This document shows positions 1 through 6,467 of a stretch of 12,779 nt of DNA, one piece after another; positions within the stretch are counted from its first letter, which is position 1; each line of letters starts with the position of its first letter. The position numbers and the translations under genes were made by a program. This DNA comes from Competibacteraceae bacterium UBA2792 (GTDB lineage: Bacteria; Pseudomonadota; Gammaproteobacteria; Competibacterales; Competibacteraceae). Location of the stretch: NCBI GenBank assembly GCA_002352125.1, contig DEHU01000137.1, forward strand, positions 1,722 through 14,500, written 5' to 3'. The notes under the pieces are model-generated. The model ran no database searches. It worked only from the letters and a program-made list of their open reading frames with translations, and was not told where the DNA came from.

Positions 1-24
1 GTTCTACCATTGAACTACACCCGC
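1..24 (-). tRNA. tRNA-Gly, 5' part only (cut by window edge)
   Basis: Read on the minus strand, these 24 bases begin GCGGGTGTAGTTCAATGG, which is the acceptor stem, D-stem and D-loop start typical of bacterial tRNA-Gly. The anticodon lies outside the window, so the isoacceptor cannot be stated; the TCC type often starts this way. The gene is on the same strand as the H-NS gene upstream of it, and a candidate promoter lies between them. Identity rests on the 5' segment alone. Confidence 0.8.
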
Positions 25-75
25 AATGTGATTCCGTCCGTGTCGGCCAGAATCAATTAAAGCAGTGGCTTTAGT

Positions 76-104
76 ATCCTACCGATAAAGCGAGATCGTG
101 GCAA
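76..104 (-). promoter_or_regulatory. Candidate sigma70-type promoter for tRNA-Gly
   Basis: On the minus strand a -35 box TTGCCA (99-104) and a -10 box TAGGAT (76-81) are separated by 17 bp. It lies between the H-NS stop and the tRNA-Gly 5' end and faces the tRNA, giving a leader of roughly 45 bases. Box similarity is moderate (4 of 6 at -10), so this is a prediction. Read-through from hns could also supply the tRNA. Confidence 0.35.
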
Positions 105-144
105 GGCCGCCATCCCGAACGCCGAGGAACGTAGCCAAACGAAA

Positions 145-477
145 TTATTCGGGAATCCGAAAATCCTCTTGCTTTGCTCCACCCTCGATAGCCTGCCTAA
201 GCCAGCCTGGTTTTTTACCATGCCCAGTCCAGGTTTGTTCGGGATTAGCGGGATTACGGTACTTCGGCTTGCCGGACGATCTCCGCTTGCGCCCGGCGTA
301 TTGCAAAATTTCCTCCGGCTGCATGCCAAGTTGGCTCGCTTTGGCAAGCCATTCGTTGCGAATGGTTTCGATTTCATCAACCTTCTTATACTCGATTTCG
401 TCCTCAGCTTTCTTGATCAAAGCTTGGAGCTGCTCGATGGAAGAGGCTTTGATGATGTCTTCGATAGAATTGCTCAT
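145..477 (-). CDS. H-NS family nucleoid-associated DNA-binding protein
   Basis: The 110-residue product has the two-part layout of H-NS family proteins. An N-terminal helical, charged region (about residues 13-45) is suited to coiled-coil dimerisation. A C-terminal DNA-binding motif at residues 73-92 contains YRNPANPEQTWTGHGKKPGW, close to the TWTGxGRxP core that inserts into the minor groove of AT-rich DNA. The linker at about 62-72 is basic (RKRRSSGKPK). The protein should bind AT-rich DNA in the cytoplasm, silencing genes and compacting the nucleoid. The C-terminal form resembles the short H-NS-like proteins of beta- and gammaproteobacteria more than enterobacterial H-NS, so the symbol hns is not assigned. 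The ATG at 475-477 has only a weak Shine-Dalgarno. The gene is divergent from trmB, and tRNA-Gly lies downstream on the same strand. Confidence 0.93.
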   Translation of the reverse strand: MSNSIEDIIKASSIEQLQALIKKAEDEIEYKKVDEIETIRNEWLAKASQLGMQPEEILQYAGRKRRSSGKPKYRNPANPEQTWTGHGKKPGWLRQAIEGGAKQEDFRIPE

Positions 478-539
478 AGTCGTGCTTTTGCCATCATTAA
501 TGTTCGTTGTAAAATGTCCGTGATAAAGATCACCGAAAC

Positions 540-569
540 ATTGTATTGCATTTCTTTTTACCTCTGCAA
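540..569 (-). promoter_or_regulatory. Candidate promoter for the H-NS family gene
   Basis: On the minus strand TTGCAG (564-569) and TACAAT (540-545) are separated by 18 bp. They lie about 63 bases upstream of the hns-like ATG, in a locally AT-rich stretch. The -10 is good (5 of 6) and the -35 is fair. AT-rich promoters of this class are often autoregulated by H-NS itself; that is an inference here. Confidence 0.4.
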
Positions 570-662
570 TGATTTCGACGGCCGTTGCGATTTAAGGGAA
601 CGGGGCGAAATAATTTCCCGATCAAATCGCCGCTCCATCCAACAAGCCGACGAATTCAATTT

Positions 663-1403
663 ATGACCACCAAAAGCCCCTTAAAAATCATGCCCATTTC
701 CAATGACCCAGGCACCGAAACCGGCCCATCGTATCGAATTCGCAGCTTTGTCCGCCGCCAAAGCCGAACGACTCGCGCCCAACGCCGAGCACTTGCCGAG
801 CTATGGGCGCGATTTGGGGTCGATAGTATCGAAACATTGAACGTGGAGGTACTCTTCGGCCGCTATGCACCTTTAGTTTTGGAAATTGGATTTGGCGATG
901 GCGAATCGCTGGCCGACATGGCTGCGGCCAATCCAGAAGTAGACTATCTAGGGATCGAAGTGCATCATCCAGGCATTGGCCACTTGTTACTGCGGGCAAC
1001 CGAACTCGGATTGAACAACCTTCGGATAATTTGCGCGGACGCGGTAGAGATACTAGAGCGACATTTACCGGACGAGTGTCTGGATCGCGCTCAGATTTTC
1101 TTTCCAGACCCCTGGCCTAAGACACGCCATCACAAGCGGCGCCTCATTCAGCCATCGTTTATTTCGTTGCTGGTCCGGAAACTTAAGCCGTTTGGGCAAC
1201 TACACGTCGCCACCGACTGCGAGCATTACGCTCATTCTATTCTGGATATTTTGAGCGCCACGCCAACGCTGAAGAATATGTCCGCCGATAACGGATTTAT
1301 ACCTGGCTCTTCCTGTCGGCCTTCGACAAAATTCGAACGGCGTGGCGAGCGATTGGGACACAAAGTTTGGGATATACTGTTTGCGCGGCGCGACAACCAG
1401 TGA
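663..1403 (+). CDS. trmB: tRNA (guanine-N7-)-methyltransferase TrmB
   Basis: A SAM-dependent enzyme that makes m7G46 in the variable loop of tRNAs. With the ATG at 663 it is 246 residues, the normal family length. Family signatures in order: IRSFVRRQ near the N-terminus (26-33); the SAM-binding motif EIGFGDGESL (74-83); the acidic motif IV region FFPDPWPKTRHHKRRL (146-161); LHVATDCEHYA (180-190); and the C-terminal TKFERRGERLGHKVWD (222-237), which contributes to tRNA and guanine recognition. All key residues appear intact. The reading frame stays open upstream to a TTG at 585, but that extension does not match the family. An ATG at 690 is an equally plausible start, and neither ATG has a clear Shine-Dalgarno. 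The gene appears monocistronic and is divergent from the H-NS gene. Confidence 0.95.
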   Translation: MTTKSPLKIMPISNDPGTETGPSYRIRSFVRRQSRTTRAQRRALAELWARFGVDSIETLNVEVLFGRYAPLVLEIGFGDGESLADMAAANPEVDYLGIEVHHPGIGHLLLRATELGLNNLRIICADAVEILERHLPDECLDRAQIFFPDPWPKTRHHKRRLIQPSFISLLVRKLKPFGQLHVATDCEHYAHSILDILSATPTLKNMSADNGFIPGSSCRPSTKFERRGERLGHKVWDILFARRDNQ

Positions 1404-1414
1404 TCGTCATCTTT

Positions 1415-1431
1415 TTCGGTGCCACACCGAA
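1415..1431 (+). terminator. Short hairpin after trmB, possible terminator
   Basis: A perfect 7-bp inverted repeat, TTCGGTG / CACCGAA, with a 3-base loop begins 12 bases after the trmB stop. No immediate T-run follows (TAATAAACGGTTTTCC comes next), so it may be a 3'-end stabilising or weak terminator hairpin rather than a strong intrinsic terminator. Confidence 0.35.
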
Positions 1432-1729
1432 TAATAAACGGTTTTCCCCCGATCAACAAAAGCTCATCTCGAAGGTTCGTACGTGATCGCGCAACGCATA
1501 TTTACCGTAGCTAGTCGCGGATGCAGCACTTACTGCTACATGAGTAATCGGATGGATAAAAAACCGGTCGCTGCCAGAGCTTGCGCTAAAATCTTCTGGC
1601 ATCCCTAGAACCCAGACCGGAGGCGGCGATCCTTCAAAGGATCTGGCGCAACGCCTGCCAAACAGCGTCAAAAAACCCGCCACGGGAATCGTGCGTGAAG
1701 CATTAATTTCTCCGCAAGACGCTGGCCGG

Positions 1730-1758
1730 TTGCCAAGTTTTTGTCCAGAATATATGAC
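1730..1758 (+). promoter_or_regulatory. Candidate promoter for the D-Ala-D-Ala carboxypeptidase gene
   Basis: TTGCCA (1730-1735) and TATGAC (1753-1758) are separated by exactly 17 bp, about 97 bases upstream of the carboxypeptidase ATG at 1856. Each box matches the sigma70 consensus at four or five of six positions. It is the best candidate I see in this gap but is unproven. Confidence 0.35.
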
Positions 1759-1855
1759 TATCGTGTTCCTTCTTCCGAACGTGACGCACGGGTCGCTAGC
1801 GTAGGCGACGATGGATAGCAAACCCCGAATTTTAGACGGCGACGAGGTTAAGTAA

Positions 1856-3328
1856 ATGCTTTTTAGGAATATTTTCAGCCGATCTCGCATCTGGTGGCCA
1901 CGTTTCTGGCTGTTGGGAGCGTTTCTCTGGCTAGTGATGAGGCCGGCTTTGGCACAAGAAAACTGGGGATCTTCTTCCCCGCTGTACGTTGCCGCCCGAT
2001 CTGCCGTGTTGATGAATCCCGACACAGGCGAAATCCTGTTTGCCAAGGAGCCTCACTTGCGGTTGCCGCCAGCGAGCACCACCAAGGTGCTAACTGCGTT
2101 GCTGGCCATAGAACGCCTCGACCCGAACTCTCGAGTGCAGGTCAGCCCACGAGCCGCCAGCGCCGCGCCAAGCCGCATTGGTCTACATGCTGGCGAAACC
2201 GCTTCGACCCAAGATCTACTGTACGGGTTGCTGTTGAAATCGGGCAACGACGCCGCCGAAACCTTGGCTGAAGCGGCGGGTGGTTCGATTTATGGGTTTG
2301 CCGATTTAATGAATACCAAAGCTTGGCAAATCGGTGCGCGCAATAGTCATTTTGCGAATCCGCACGGCTTGCCCGACGAAGATCATTACTCAACCGCTTA
2401 CGATCTAGCGCTCATTTTTCGTCACGCCATGAACTATCCGATGTTTGCCGATATCGTGCGCACCCGGAGCGCGGCTCTGCGCATCGAATCCGGCCAAGGC
2501 CCATACGGCGACTCGCGGCTAGTGTCAGTGCTAAACCACAACCGGCTGCTGGCGTCCTACGAAGGAGCGCGAGGCGGCAAAACCGGCTTTACCATCAAGG
2601 CTCGGCGCTGTTTCGTTGGAGAGGTGGATCGCGGTGGCATTCGGTTGATTGTTTCGATTCTGAACAGCCCAAATAGCGGCACGCTATGGCAAGACGCCCG
2701 CTCTCTGCTCGACTATGGATTCGCCCATTACGGCTTAGCCCCGCCACCGCCCGCACAACCCGATATAGAACCTCAACCGATCTTGGTTCGGCACACACCG
2801 ATCACGATGCCCGATATAGAGCGCGTGGCCACGACCCAGTCAGCGGCCGAAGATGACGAGCCCGAACCGCTTGCAACCCAACGCCGCTTCTCGGCAATCC
2901 GTCCAGTTTCGGATCGAGCAACTGCAACTCGCCTAGTGGCGACGGAAAAGAGCCGTCCCCTCATTGCACCAAAGACAAAATCCCAGGCCAAACCCTCCAA
3001 ACTAACGACCTCGGCCAAACCGACGGGCCTTACCAAGCTAGCGACCCCAGCAAAATCAGCGACTTCTGCTCAATCAAGCACAATCCGCGGAAAAGGGAAA
3101 CTCGCTAACGTCCGTTCGACCACGAGAACGGCCACTCTAGCAACCTCTAACGCTAAACCGCCTACAAACGATGCGCCTAAGGGAACCCGAAAAGCTGGCA
3201 AGCCAAATAAACCGGCCACCGCTGCTGCTGCAACCAAGCCGGAAAAACAAGCAGCCAGCAAAGTGATCGCCCGGGCCGAACCTCCTTCACCCAAATCACC
3301 GCCCAAAAACGCCAAGCGGCGAATTTGA
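1856..3328 (+). CDS. Secreted serine D-Ala-D-Ala carboxypeptidase (peptidase S11) with long basic tail
   Basis: A 490-residue penicillin-binding-type DD-peptidase that trims the terminal D-Ala from peptidoglycan pentapeptides in the periplasm. A basic N-terminus plus a hydrophobic stretch (residues 11-33, ending ALA) looks like a signal peptide cleaved near residue 33. All three catalytic motifs are present: STTK (74-77, nucleophile Ser74), SGN (129-131) and KTG (242-244). The catalytic domain ends near residue 292. I do not see the beta-rich C-terminal domain or terminal amphipathic anchor of PBP5/DacA. Instead there is a proline/acid linker (about 295-340) and a 150-residue low-complexity tail rich in Lys, Arg, Ala, Thr and Pro (341-490; I count 21 Lys and 13 Arg against 5 acidic residues). 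The ATG at 1856 follows GAGG at 1844-1847 with 8-base spacing. Gene context is monocistronic, ending at a strong terminator. Confidence 0.93.
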   Translation: MLFRNIFSRSRIWWPRFWLLGAFLWLVMRPALAQENWGSSSPLYVAARSAVLMNPDTGEILFAKEPHLRLPPASTTKVLTALLAIERLDPNSRVQVSPRAASAAPSRIGLHAGETASTQDLLYGLLLKSGNDAAETLAEAAGGSIYGFADLMNTKAWQIGARNSHFANPHGLPDEDHYSTAYDLALIFRHAMNYPMFADIVRTRSAALRIESGQGPYGDSRLVSVLNHNRLLASYEGARGGKTGFTIKARRCFVGEVDRGGIRLIVSILNSPNSGTLWQDARSLLDYGFAHYGLAPPPPAQPDIEPQPILVRHTPITMPDIERVATTQSAAEDDEPEPLATQRRFSAIRPVSDRATATRLVATEKSRPLIAPKTKSQAKPSKLTTSAKPTGLTKLATPAKSATSAQSSTIRGKGKLANVRSTTRTATLATSNAKPPTNDAPKGTRKAGKPNKPATAAAATKPEKQAASKVIARAEPPSPKSPPKNAKRRI

Positions 3329-3363
3329 CAATCGCTTGGGTCTCCAACAAAAACCGGCGGAAC

Positions 3364-3395
3364 AAAAAAGGCGATTATAAGAAATCGCCTTTTTT
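3364..3395. terminator. Strong bidirectional intrinsic terminator between the carboxypeptidase gene and gltA
   Basis: A perfect 13-bp inverted repeat (3364-3376 with 3383-3395, GGCGATT / AATCGCC core) encloses a 6-base loop. Runs of six A on the left and six T on the right make it a rho-independent terminator on both strands. It lies between the 3' ends of the convergent carboxypeptidase gene and gltA and can end both transcripts. Confidence 0.92.
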
Positions 3396-3418
3396 CGTCA
3401 GTAAATCGCCGCTGCCGT

Positions 3419-4705
3419 TTACGGGCGCCCGGGCAATGGAGGAACATTACGGCGGGCTTCGCCAATGTAAAGCTGGCGCGGCCGCCCGATCTTCTGGTCC
3501 TTTTCGGAGATCATCTCGATCCAGTGGCTAATCCAGCCGGCAGTACGGGCGATGGCAAACATCACCGTGAACATTTCAACTGGAATCTTCAGCGCGCTGT
3601 AAATGATGCCGGAGTAAAAATCCACGTTGGGATACAGCTTGCGCTCGATGAAGTAGGGATCGCTCAAAGCAATTTCCTCTAGGCGCATGGCCAGATCGAG
3701 GCGCGGATCGTGGCCATAGCTGTCCAGCACCTGATGGCAAACTTCCTTGATGATCTTGGCGCGAGGATCGAAGCTCTTGTAAACCCGGTGACCAAAACCC
3801 ATCAATCGCACACCGCTGTTCTTGTCCTTGACCTTGGCGATAAAGTTATCGATGTTCGACACATTGCCAATCCGGTCTAACATCCGGATTACGGCTTCAT
3901 TGGCACCGCCGTGCGCTGGTCCCCACAGGGTGGCGATGCCCGCCGCGATCGCAGCGTAGGGATTGGTACCCGAGGAGCCGGCCAGCCTCACGGTGGAGGT
4001 GGAGGCGTTCTGCTCGTGGTCGGCATGCAGGGTAAACAGCACATCCAACGCCCGCTCGGCCACTGGACTGATCTCGTAGCGCTTGCCGGGGAGGCTGAAC
4101 ATCATATACAGCAGGTTGCCGGTATAGCTCAGGTCGTCGCGGGGATAAATCGTGGGATCGCCGATGCTGTGCTTGTAACAGGCACCGGCAATGGTCGGCA
4201 TTTTGGCGATCAGCCGACGGGCGGTGACCATGCGGTCTTCGTAATCCTGAATATCGAGCCGATCATGGAAGAAGGCCGATAACGAACTGACCACGGCCAT
4301 CATCATCGCCATCGGATGGGCATCGTGGTTGAAACCGTTAAAAAAGCGGCGGAGATTCTCGCGAATCCGGTTATGCCGGGTGATGCTGGTCTCGAAAATT
4401 TGCTTCTTTTCGGTGCTAGGCAACTCTCCGTACAGCAACAAATAACAGACTTCCAAGAAATTGCACCGCTCGGCCAACTGCTCGATGGGATAACCGCGAT
4501 ACATCAGCTCGCCCTTGTCGCCATCCAGATAGGTGATCGCGCTCTGGCAACTGGCGGTGGACATGAAACCAGGATCGTAGGTGAAATAGCCAAGCTCCTT
4601 AGCCAATTTGCCGATATCCACCACAGGAGAGCCATGAGTCGGCTCTAGAACCGGCATCTGTGCCGCTTTTCCAGTCACATCATCTTTAAAGGTGATCGTT
4701 GTCAT
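3419..4705 (-). CDS. gltA: Citrate synthase, type II (GltA)
   Basis: Condenses oxaloacetate and acetyl-CoA to citrate, the entry step of the TCA cycle. The 428-residue length matches the hexameric, NADH-sensitive type II enzymes of Gram-negative bacteria. Visible catalytic residues are His265 in [12 protein letters not shown] (261-272), His306 in [14 protein letters not shown] (303-316) and Asp362 in PNVDFYSG (359-366). The N-terminal beta-strand domain and the conserved [18 protein letters not shown] segment (227-244) are present, and the C-terminus RPRQLYIGE is typical. The ATG at 4703-4705 is preceded on the minus strand by GGAGG (4713-4717) at good spacing. The leader contains a small hairpin (AGCCTG/CAGGCT, 4746-4762). 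No clear sigma70 promoter was found; TTGGGG...AATAAT around 4810-4850 is a weak possibility. The gene is monocistronic and convergent with the carboxypeptidase. Confidence 0.98.
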   Translation of the reverse strand: MTTITFKDDVTGKAAQMPVLEPTHGSPVVDIGKLAKELGYFTYDPGFMSTASCQSAITYLDGDKGELMYRGYPIEQLAERCNFLEVCYLLLYGELPSTEKKQIFETSITRHNRIRENLRRFFNGFNHDAHPMAMMMAVVSSLSAFFHDRLDIQDYEDRMVTARRLIAKMPTIAGACYKHSIGDPTIYPRDDLSYTGNLLYMMFSLPGKRYEISPVAERALDVLFTLHADHEQNASTSTVRLAGSSGTNPYAAIAAGIATLWGPAHGGANEAVIRMLDRIGNVSNIDNFIAKVKDKNSGVRLMGFGHRVYKSFDPRAKIIKEVCHQVLDSYGHDPRLDLAMRLEEIALSDPYFIERKLYPNVDFYSGIIYSALKIPVEMFTVMFAIARTAGWISHWIEMISEKDQKIGRPRQLYIGEARRNVPPLPGRP

Positions 4706-5168
4706 TTTATTGCCTCCAAAGTGGATCGATGAATCGGAACGGGCGAGCCTGCTGCCCAGGCTACTGGTCGTCGTGCCAGCGACATTCTGGCTGTTATCAG
4801 TGCCTTAAAGCATCATTATTTCAAGTCCTGGTAATGATACCCCAACATGTGATGCATTGCCGCAAAATCCTTCTTGCTAGTACGTGAATTTCTGGCGAAC
4901 GAGCAACGCCTAACATCCGGCTGAACACCCGCCGTTGGGGCGGTTGTCGCCTTAACCTCACCACTGCCCCCGCGAACCTGGCATCAAACCCCGGTCATGC
5001 ACCGAGCTTCTAACAGCCAAACCGTATTTCCTAAGCCAACTTAGCTACCTGTCTTCCGACAACTACCGTCATCGTCCCCGACAGAAAAAATTGCCGAGGA
5101 GACGAGCCGTTTTCGTGGCCGAACCGACACTCCGTAAAATTGCCAAGGCCGATCAAAAACAAAATATG
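4706..5168. other. Intergenic region between gltA and the phasin promoter
   Basis: This non-coding stretch separates the divergent gltA and phasin genes. It must carry the gltA promoter and leader; its gltA-proximal part has the Shine-Dalgarno and a 6-bp stem hairpin at 4746-4762. From about 4890 to 5160 I see no RNA gene, no repeat family and no credible ORF. A GC-rich imperfect inverted repeat (CCGCC / GGCGG) occurs near 4925-4945 without a T-run. Confidence 0.5.
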
Positions 5169-5182
5169 TTGCGTTGCAGCAA
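5169..5182 (+). promoter_or_regulatory. Operator-like repeat 1 (candidate PhaR site)
   Basis: TTGCGTTGCAGCAA contains the perfect inverted repeat TTGC-A-GCAA preceded by another TTGC. It covers the -35 box of the phasin promoter and matches repeat 2 at 13 of 14 bases. PhaR, the PHA-responsive repressor of phasin genes, is known to bind TGC-rich sites in phasin promoters. The assignment is by similarity and position. Confidence 0.55.
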
Positions 5183-5197
5183 TAAGTTCGCTATATT
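5169..5197 (+). promoter_or_regulatory. Predicted phasin promoter
   Basis: The -35 box TTGCGT (5169-5174) and -10 box TATATT (5192-5197) have the ideal 17-bp spacing, about 43 bases upstream of the phasin ATG. The two TTGC-rich repeats overlap both boxes, which is where a repressor would block RNA polymerase. Start of transcription would be near 5204. Confidence 0.55.
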
Positions 5198-5209
5198 GCA
5201 TTGCAGCAA
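5196..5209 (+). promoter_or_regulatory. Operator-like repeat 2 (candidate PhaR site)
   Basis: TTGCATTGCAGCAA differs from repeat 1 at one base and starts 27 bp after it. It overlaps the end of the -10 box and the predicted transcription start. Two copies placed this way suit cooperative repression. No phaR gene is in the window, so the regulator would be encoded elsewhere. Confidence 0.55.
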
Positions 5210-5240
5210 ATCACCAATCGCCCGTCTCGAGGAGCACATC

Positions 5241-5594
5241 ATGGTCGTCGATCTGTTTAATAAAGCGCTAGAAAGCCCTCAAACCCTGTCGGAACCTCTA
5301 GTTAGGGCTAACAAATTTATTGCCGCCACCGTGGAAAAGATGGTGGTATTCCAGATGAATGCGCTCAAATCCTACCTGGACATCGGCCTTAACCAGATGA
5401 AAGCCGCCGCCGAGATCGACGATGTCAAAAGCTTGCAGGATTTCTACAAGCGCCAGACCGATATCGCGCAAGCGGTACAACAAAAGTTCATGAACGACGC
5501 CAAAGCGATGTCTGACATGGCCGCTCGCTTCAAAACCGAGATGGACAATCTGGCCAAGGCCACTTTGGAAGACGTGTTACCCAAAGCCGCTTAA
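5241..5594 (+). CDS. Phasin family protein (PHA granule-associated)
   Basis: A small (117-residue) mostly helical protein without a signal peptide or membrane segment, resembling the Phasin_2-type family that coats polyhydroxyalkanoate granules. Visible signs are the N-terminal segment with hydrophobic positions spaced for amphipathic helices (residues 20-50), the AAAEIDDVKSLQDFYKRQ region (about 55-72) common in phasins, and a long heptad-like helix to the C-terminus (75-115). The ATG at 5241 is chosen because GAGGAG (5229-5234) lies 6 bases before it; the open frame extends upstream to 5091 but that part covers the promoter and operators. The gene is likely repressed by a PhaR-type regulator until polymer is made. 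No PHA synthase is nearby. Confidence 0.88.
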   Translation: MVVDLFNKALESPQTLSEPLVRANKFIAATVEKMVVFQMNALKSYLDIGLNQMKAAAEIDDVKSLQDFYKRQTDIAQAVQQKFMNDAKAMSDMAARFKTEMDNLAKATLEDVLPKAA

Positions 5595-5615
5595 GGCTCA
5601 AAAACCGCGATAAAT

Positions 5616-5642
5616 CGCCGCCTTGCAGCTTGCGGGGCGGTG
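5616..5642 (+). other. GC-rich hairpin between phasin and rsmJ
   Basis: CGCCGCC (5616-5622) can pair with GGCGGTG (5636-5642) with one G-U pair around a 13-base loop, shortly after the phasin stop. There is no T-run, so it is not a classic terminator. It buries the upstream GTG at 5640, one argument for starting rsmJ at 5664. It may protect the 3' end of the phasin message. Confidence 0.3.
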
Positions 5643-5663
5643 GTACCATCGATTTCGATAGCC

Positions 5664-6467
5664 GTGAACTCTAGCAAGACCGTCGTTATCGTAGTTGCTT
5701 CAACAGCTCCAGTTTACCAGGCAGCCGCCGATCTAGCTGCCGAGTTAGCGCTACCTTTGGTCGCCGATCCCGTCGCGATCGATTGTACCCATTGGCTGAA
5801 TCTGACTCCACAACGGCTTGAATTACGAGAACGCAATCTTGTTGGTACAGCCCGGTCGATTTACGTCGATTTCACCCAAGGGCCAGCAGCTCATCGGCGC
5901 CGTTTTGGCGGTGGATGCAACCAACCCCTGGCTCGAGCGATCGGGTTAAAGGGTGGCACTCCTCTGATCGTGCTGGATGCCACGGCCGGTTTGGGTCGCG
6001 ACGCCTTCGTCCTAGCCTGTTTGGGCTGCACGGTATATCTACTGGAACGCTCCCCGATCATCGCCGCCTTGCTGCGCGATGGGTTGCAGCGCGCCGCGCA
6101 AGATCCGGAAATCGGCTCCCTGGTCGCAGAACGCCTGCATTTGATCGCGGCAAATGGACACGATTACTTACAAAATCTTCCGGAAGAGCAGCGGCCCGAT
6201 ACCATCTATTTGGACCCGATGTACCCGCACCGCCAGAAATCAGCGCTGGTCAAAAAAGAAATGCGGTTATTGCGGCAATTGGTTGGGGACGACGAAGATG
6301 CACCGGAACTGCTAGCCGCCGCTCTGACCCGCGCCCGGCGACGAGTGGTAGTCAAGCGACCGCGACTGGCCCCACCGCTAGCAGGCCCGCCACCCGGTTT
6401 CCGGATTGTCTCGCCCAATACCCGCTTCGACGTTTATCCCATCAGCCACCAGTCATCGGCGAAATGA
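5664..6467 (+). CDS. rsmJ: 16S rRNA (guanine-N2-)-methyltransferase RsmJ
   Basis: A SAM-dependent methyltransferase of the RsmJ (YhiQ) family, which forms m2G1516 near the 3' end of 16S rRNA. With the GTG at 5664 it is 267 residues, close to the approximately 250 of the E. coli enzyme. Diagnostic stretches, in order: IYVDFTQGPAAHRRRFGGG, then the SAM motif VLDATAGLGRDAFVLA, the acidic LLERSP strand end, the catalytic-type motif IYLDPMYPHRQKSALVKKEMR, and RVVVKRPRLAPPLAG near the end. All look intact. A GTG at 5640 would add eight residues; 5664 fits the family N-terminus better, though neither has a good Shine-Dalgarno. Only about 70 bases separate it from the phasin stop, so shared transcription is possible. 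Its last 26 bases overlap the 3' end of the convergent olsA. Confidence 0.94.
   Translation: MNSSKTVVIVVASTAPVYQAAADLAAELALPLVADPVAIDCTHWLNLTPQRLELRERNLVGTARSIYVDFTQGPAAHRRRFGGGCNQPLARAIGLKGGTPLIVLDATAGLGRDAFVLACLGCTVYLLERSPIIAALLRDGLQRAAQDPEIGSLVAERLHLIAANGHDYLQNLPEEQRPDTIYLDPMYPHRQKSALVKKEMRLLRQLVGDDEDAPELLAAALTRARRRVVVKRPRLAPPLAGPPPGFRIVSPNTRFDVYPISHQSSAK

Larger units (their letters stand above)
1404..1855. other. Gap of about 450 bp with no recognised gene
   Basis: Between trmB and the carboxypeptidase I recognise no protein family on either strand. The stretch holds the post-trmB hairpin, a short near-palindrome GATCCTT-CA-AAGGATC at about 1629-1644, and the candidate promoter for the downstream gene. 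A minus-strand frame stays open across most of the gap and runs into the carboxypeptidase, and a plus-strand frame is open from about 1590 to 1800. Neither resembles a family I know, and neither has a convincing start with a ribosome-binding site. Confidence 0.5.

Noticed and set aside
585..662. N-terminal extension of TrmB from a TTG at 585
   Set aside because: The extra 26 residues do not fit TrmB N-termini and an ATG at 663 gives a normal length.
98..666. Plus-strand open frames opposite the H-NS gene
   Set aside because: The minus-strand frame has a complete H-NS family motif; the plus-strand ones have no family features.
1453..2046. Minus-strand open frame of 197 codons overlapping the carboxypeptidase start
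   Set aside because: No recognisable family, no ribosome-binding site at the start, and its first third is antisense to the clear signal peptide and catalytic domain. Only the intergenic part is kept as a low-level finding.
3911..4648. Plus-strand open frames (3911-4282, 4316-4648) opposite gltA
   Set aside because: They are antisense shadows of a fully conserved citrate synthase and match nothing on their own.
4699..4887. 62-codon plus-strand frame across the gltA start and leader
   Set aside because: No ribosome-binding site, Cys-rich random-looking composition, and it covers the gltA Shine-Dalgarno and leader.
5091..5240. N-terminal extension of the phasin from 5091
   Set aside because: It would place the promoter and operator repeats inside the coding sequence, while the ATG at 5241 has an excellent Shine-Dalgarno.
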